The position numbers were made by a program, and so were the translations under genes. This document shows positions 61,885 to 64,000 of a stretch of DNA of 64,000 nucleotides, one piece after another. Below the pieces are notes generated by a model that made no database searches, was not told where the DNA came from, and worked only from the letters and a program-made list of their open reading frames with translations. Position 1 is the first letter of the stretch; the number at the start of each line of letters is the position of its first letter. This DNA comes from an uncultured Nitrososphaerales archaeon (GTDB lineage Archaea; Thermoproteota; Nitrososphaeria; Nitrososphaerales; Nitrosocaldaceae): positions 45,235 to 109,234 of the forward strand of contig CALHIV010000004.1 of assembly GCA_938030895.1 (NCBI GenBank). The letters run 5' to 3'.

Positions 61885-62298
61885 TCACCTCATCCCTCCT
61901 ATCATACCGGGAGCCTTGGGCATACTCCTATACTCCTTCATTATATGCATGTTTGGTTCAGCAGTGATAACAACATACTCCTTGTTTGCATCCTCTCTAG
62001 GCGAGAGGGATATCTTCTCTCCAGGCTTGATCCTTGGTATAAAGTCCTTGTATGTGCCATAATCGACCACAACATTTGTAACATCGTTCCTACCAGTGTT
62101 TGTAATGATAACCCTGTATATATCCATCACATCTATCTTATCCTTGAACGCATCGACATCGAGCGCATAATCCTCGTTAGAATAAGGCATGAGCATCAGG
62201 AATGCTGTTAACATAGCAGCACCCATTGCACATGCTCCTACTATCATATAGAGTAGCATAAGATTATAACCCATAGAGTTAGATTTAACATTTATCAT
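61885..62298 (-). CDS. Membrane-anchored extracytoplasmic protein near the amo cluster
   Basis: 137 residues. One transmembrane helix at about 12-37 (LMLLYMIVGACAMGAAMLTAFLMLM) leads into an extracytoplasmic beta domain (YRVIITNTGRNDVTNVVVDYG...IPRIKPGEKISLSP), then a C-terminus rich in Met, Pro and Gly (RSMPKAPGMIGGMR). Ig-like. In Nitrososphaera AMO extra small subunits named AmoY and AmoZ were reported; location next to amoA makes this one a candidate, but I cannot match it by sequence from memory. Confidence 0.6.
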   Translation of the reverse strand: MINVKSNSMGYNLMLLYMIVGACAMGAAMLTAFLMLMPYSNEDYALDVDAFKDKIDVMDIYRVIITNTGRNDVTNVVVDYGTYKDFIPRIKPGEKISLSPREDANKEYVVITAEPNMHIMKEYRSMPKAPGMIGGMR

Positions 62299-62377
62299 TC
62301 TGGAAGAAGCGTATCCTCATATTCTATCTGACCCAACCATTATAGTTATATTTAAGTTAGTTTTAGTATATGTGATG

Positions 62378-62569
62378 ATGAAGAACTACATGTTTGCAGT
62401 ACTAGCCATAGTAGCTGTAGCAGCAATAGCAGCAATCATGCCAAGTGCATATGCGCAGACATGGGGTAGGCCTGACTCTATGGTAATTGCAGGGTTACCC
62501 CTTATAGTTGGTCTAGGCACTGGTATAGTGTACTTTATAGTGATATCAGCGAGAAGATCTAGGAGGTAA
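62378..62569 (+). CDS. Small signal-peptide/one-helix membrane protein next to amoA
   Basis: 63 residues from ATG 62378; ATG 62375 and GTG 62372 also lie in frame. The box TATTTAAG (62350-62357) is about 26 bases upstream. MKNYMFAVLAIVAVAAIAAIMPSAYAQ is a signal peptide ending AYAQ, and the mature 36 residues hold one helix (VIAGLPLIVGLGTGIVYFIVISA) and a basic tail RRSRR. It may be an AMO accessory subunit or an unrelated small membrane protein. Confidence 0.6.
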   Translation: MKNYMFAVLAIVAVAAIAAIMPSAYAQTWGRPDSMVIAGLPLIVGLGTGIVYFIVISARRSRR

Positions 62570-62627
62570 AGAACAGCCTATTTATTTATTATATTTATTA
62601 TATTTATTATTTTATTCTCCTACTCGT

Positions 62628-62651
62628 GAGCTATGTTACGAGCTATGTTAC
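62628..62651. repeat. 12-bp tandem repeat GAGCTATGTTAC
   Basis: Two exact adjacent copies at 62628-62639 and 62640-62651, lying between the small membrane gene and amoA. Preceded by a TTATTTATTATATTTATT-like A/T tract (62580-62615). Confidence 0.85.
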
Positions 62652-62697
62652 AATTATGTAGTCTCTTCTCGCTAGATACAATTATTATAACACTATC

Positions 62698-62739
62698 GTT
62701 ATTTAATAACAATGGAATGTTATTTAATAACAATGGAAT
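62698..62739. repeat. Tandem duplication of a 21-bp palindromic unit downstream of amoA
   Basis: Two exact copies at 62698-62718 and 62719-62739. Each starts with the perfect inverted repeat GTTATT-T-AATAAC and ends with AATGGAAT. The two genes that end here are convergent (62569 and amoA 62785), so the paired hairpins could be a bidirectional terminator or a protein-binding site. Confidence 0.9.
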
Positions 62740-62784
62740 CGTGGTACCAAAATAACAAAAAGATAGTGGGTATTACTGTTATCT

Positions 62785-63438
62785 TTAATCCCACTTGCTC
62801 CACGCAGCGGCCCATCTGTAGGTCCAAGTGTTCAGCTTTGCTCCTAGAGCAGCCATTGGGACACATATGACAGCGCTAATGCCTGCTGCAAGTGCTACTG
62901 GACTGTTGTAGAACTTGCCTACCTGGGGCTCGATTGGTGTTAGATATGCTGGGAGTGTTGGCCTTGGGTACTTGAATGCCATCTCTAGAGGATCATGCAC
63001 AGTAAGCAAGTTTATCATGTTAAAGAGTGGCATCGACATACCTAGTAGAGAGCCTCCTATGAGTATCGCTGCATGCTTATTCCTCCTCGTTGCCCAGTAC
63101 GCTAGATCTAGTAGCATTGCGCTTGGTATCCACACTGGAACTATCATGAAGTCATATGGATAACCTAGACCTCCAATCCAGGCCCACTTTGCAACCCAGG
63201 TGTAGATGGTCATTATTGTAGCATAGTATGTTGCTGTACCAGGCACTCCTGTGAATAGCAGATAGTAGATGGCACCAACAACAAGCATGGTTGACTGGCT
63301 CAGGTTAAAGATCACGAAGGAGGTCCACATCCAGTCAGAGTAGAAGATGTAGTCTCCAGCATTGATGACCAACAGTGTAGAATTCACTGCAACTACCACT
63401 ATGAACAGGTAGTGTATTGTGCGCCTAATCCAGACCAT
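62785..63438 (-). CDS. amoA: Ammonia monooxygenase subunit A (archaeal)
   Basis: 217 residues, the archaeal AmoA length. The protein is polytopic and contains the conserved parts YIFYSDWMWTSFVIFNLSQST near 28, GVPGTATYYATIMTIYTWVAKWAWIGGLGYPYDFMIVPVWIPSAMLLDLAYW near 65-113 and LTVHDPLEMAFKYPRPTLPAYLTPIEPQVGKFYNSPVA near 140-180. It is a membrane subunit of the enzyme that oxidises ammonia to hydroxylamine. The box TTTTATATAT (complement of 63461-63470) is about 27 bases before ATG 63438, so it has its own leaderless promoter. It follows amoX by 96 bases in the same direction. Confidence 0.97.
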   Translation of the reverse strand: MVWIRRTIHYLFIVVVAVNSTLLVINAGDYIFYSDWMWTSFVIFNLSQSTMLVVGAIYYLLFTGVPGTATYYATIMTIYTWVAKWAWIGGLGYPYDFMIVPVWIPSAMLLDLAYWATRRNKHAAILIGGSLLGMSMPLFNMINLLTVHDPLEMAFKYPRPTLPAYLTPIEPQVGKFYNSPVALAAGISAVICVPMAALGAKLNTWTYRWAAAWSKWD

Positions 63439-63460
63439 TAGAATAATGTACTATACCCAT

Positions 63461-63470
63461 ATATATAAAA
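63461..63470 (-). promoter_or_regulatory. Promoter box of amoA
   Basis: On the minus strand TTTTATATAT is centred about 27 bases before the amoA ATG (63438). The distance is standard for an archaeal TATA box and implies transcription of amoA apart from, as well as possibly with, amoX. Confidence 0.5.
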
Positions 63471-63534
63471 CTTACTCTAGGCTAATGCTAATAAATTATT
63501 AGAATAAAAATAAAATTAAGAAATATTTATAATT

Positions 63535-63795
63535 CTATGGGATGGCTGGCTTCTCGTGAGCAACTTTCCAGATGAAGATGAATCCAAAGACAATTATGAC
63601 TGTCAGTACGCTCAGCGCATACATCCCAGAACTGAATGGGTATGCCCATGCATAGTATGTGAACCCTACCCAGACACCAAATGCTGTTGCTGCCCACGCC
63701 ATTATCGCTCCAATTATGTATAGGCCCTTCATATGCTCAGTCCTCTTACCTATCATCCTCTCTATCTCATCCTTGGGCGCCTCTTTCTTTGACAT
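63535..63795 (-). CDS. amoX: AmoX, small AMO-associated membrane protein
   Basis: 86 residues with two transmembrane helices (YIIGAIMAWAATAFGVWVGFT near 26 and GMYALSVLTVIIVFGFIFIW near 56) and a charged N-terminus (MSKKEAPKDEIERMIGKRTEHMKG). In AOA this short protein lies between amoA and amoC and was found as part of the purified AMO complex in Nitrososphaera. The box CTTTAATAA (complement of 63817-63825) lies about 26 bases before ATG 63795. Start and length match the family. Confidence 0.92.
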   Translation of the reverse strand: MSKKEAPKDEIERMIGKRTEHMKGLYIIGAIMAWAATAFGVWVGFTYYAWAYPFSSGMYALSVLTVIIVFGFIFIWKVAHEKPAIP

Positions 63796-63847
63796 TAAGA
63801 ATAATTAAACATATGTATTATTAAAGTTTACTTTTGATTTGCTGATG

Positions 63848-63880
63848 TATAACAAAATGAAAATAAAAAAGAAGAGGAGT
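63848..63880 (-). terminator. T-rich region downstream of amoC
   Basis: On the minus strand this stretch reads as a T-rich run (CTTCTTTTTTATTTTCATTTTG), shortly after the amoC end and before amoX. Archaeal termination often uses such T-rich sequences. It could lower read-through from amoC into amoX. Confidence 0.4.
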
Positions 63881-63952
63881 TGCCCATTAGGGCGTTGTAA
63901 TCTGCTCACCTTCTGCTGTATCTACCTCTACCTTAGCCTCTATCTGCTTACT

Positions 63953-64000
63953 CTATGGTATGCTCCTGCTGTAGAGCTTGCCCTCTAGTGCAAGCTTGTA
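63953..64000 (-). CDS. amoC: Ammonia monooxygenase subunit C, C-terminal end (partial)
   Basis: The minus-strand frame enters at the window edge and reads YKLALEGKLYSRSIP, then TAG at 63953-63955. The last residues are the typical AmoC end (LEGKLYSRSIP) of AOA, so the gene lies mostly outside the window. The frame continues after TAG for 21 sense codons (starting SKQIEAK, ending EQITTP) to a TAA at 63887-63889, which could be a former longer tail. Order on the minus strand is amoC, amoX, amoA. Confidence 0.9.
   Translation of the reverse strand, partial: YKLALEGKLYSRSIP

Noticed and set aside
1..64000. tRNA or rRNA genes in the intergenic gaps
   Set aside because: I looked at every gap over about 60 bases for a cloverleaf (T-arm GGTTCRA with a matching acceptor stem) and found none; a covariance-model scan would be the decisive test.

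Overview
The window is a chromosome segment of an ammonia-oxidising archaeon (Nitrososphaeria, formerly Thaumarchaeota). The clearest sign is the right-hand end, where amoA, amoX and the last codons of amoC lie in one orientation. Other archaeal marks are EndA and RtcB for tRNA splicing, Cdc48, archaeal EF-1 beta, Pth2, a CPA2 antiporter and many leaderless genes with an A/T-rich box about 26 bases before the start codon. Arg is mostly AGG/AGA and Ile mostly ATA, the base composition is moderate, and a PHA synthase and a linked amoA-X-C are present. These point to a Nitrosocaldus-like thermophilic lineage, but that placement is an inference.

Layout. 1-8.5 kb: end of an antiporter, a universal stress protein, a cupin, acetyl-CoA synthetase (acs), a secreted protein, citrate synthase, a zinc alcohol dehydrogenase and an F420/FMN-type oxidoreductase. 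8.6-13.3 kb: a DNA/RNA repair cassette on the minus strand (SNM1-like MBL nuclease, Lhr helicase, metallophosphoesterase). 13.4-16.3 kb: one-carbon genes (purN, folD, 5-formyl-THF cyclo-ligase). 16.3-19.5 kb: a run of unrecognised genes. 19.5-21.9 kb: a broken and an intact copy of a membrane-anchored coiled-coil metallopeptidase. 22-32.9 kb: cysS, a frameshifted membrane gene, FUN14 and PqqD proteins, uS11, rtcB, purB, a DUF47 protein, endA and a DUF59 protein. 33-36.4 kb: the succinate dehydrogenase operon sdhA-C-D-B. 36.4-41.2 kb: an ArsB/NhaD-type transporter, a surface protein, a redoxin and a sulfurtransferase. 41.3-46.3 kb: an ADP-forming acyl-CoA synthetase/GNAT fusion, a PHA synthase and a lipoyl-domain/TusA-like fusion. 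46.4-61.8 kb: cis-prenyltransferase, MFS transporter, UbiE-type methyltransferase, pth2, a geranylgeranyl-reductase-type protein, EF-1 beta, cdc48, ctaB, a helix-turn-helix regulator with a B12-domain-like C-terminus, a second CPA2 antiporter, a PAC2 protein and an endonuclease IV-like protein. 61.9-64 kb: small membrane proteins next to amoA-amoX-amoC.

How the genes fit together. Ammonia oxidation (AMO) feeds electrons to a respiratory chain that includes SDH and a heme A/O pathway (ctaB). The acyl-CoA synthetases, alcohol dehydrogenase, citrate synthase and PHA synthase fit carbon fixation by the 3-hydroxypropionate/4-hydroxybutyrate cycle and carbon storage; the substrate assignments are inferred. 

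Notable structure: many otherwise ordinary enzymes carry short S/N/G/D/K/R-rich inserts coded by simple repeats, and intergenic regions carry short tandem repeats. Two genes are visibly broken, one through a 67-bp tandem duplication plus other lesions and one through a slip in an alternating TA/CA run. amoC has a TAG stop followed by 21 further open codons in the same frame.
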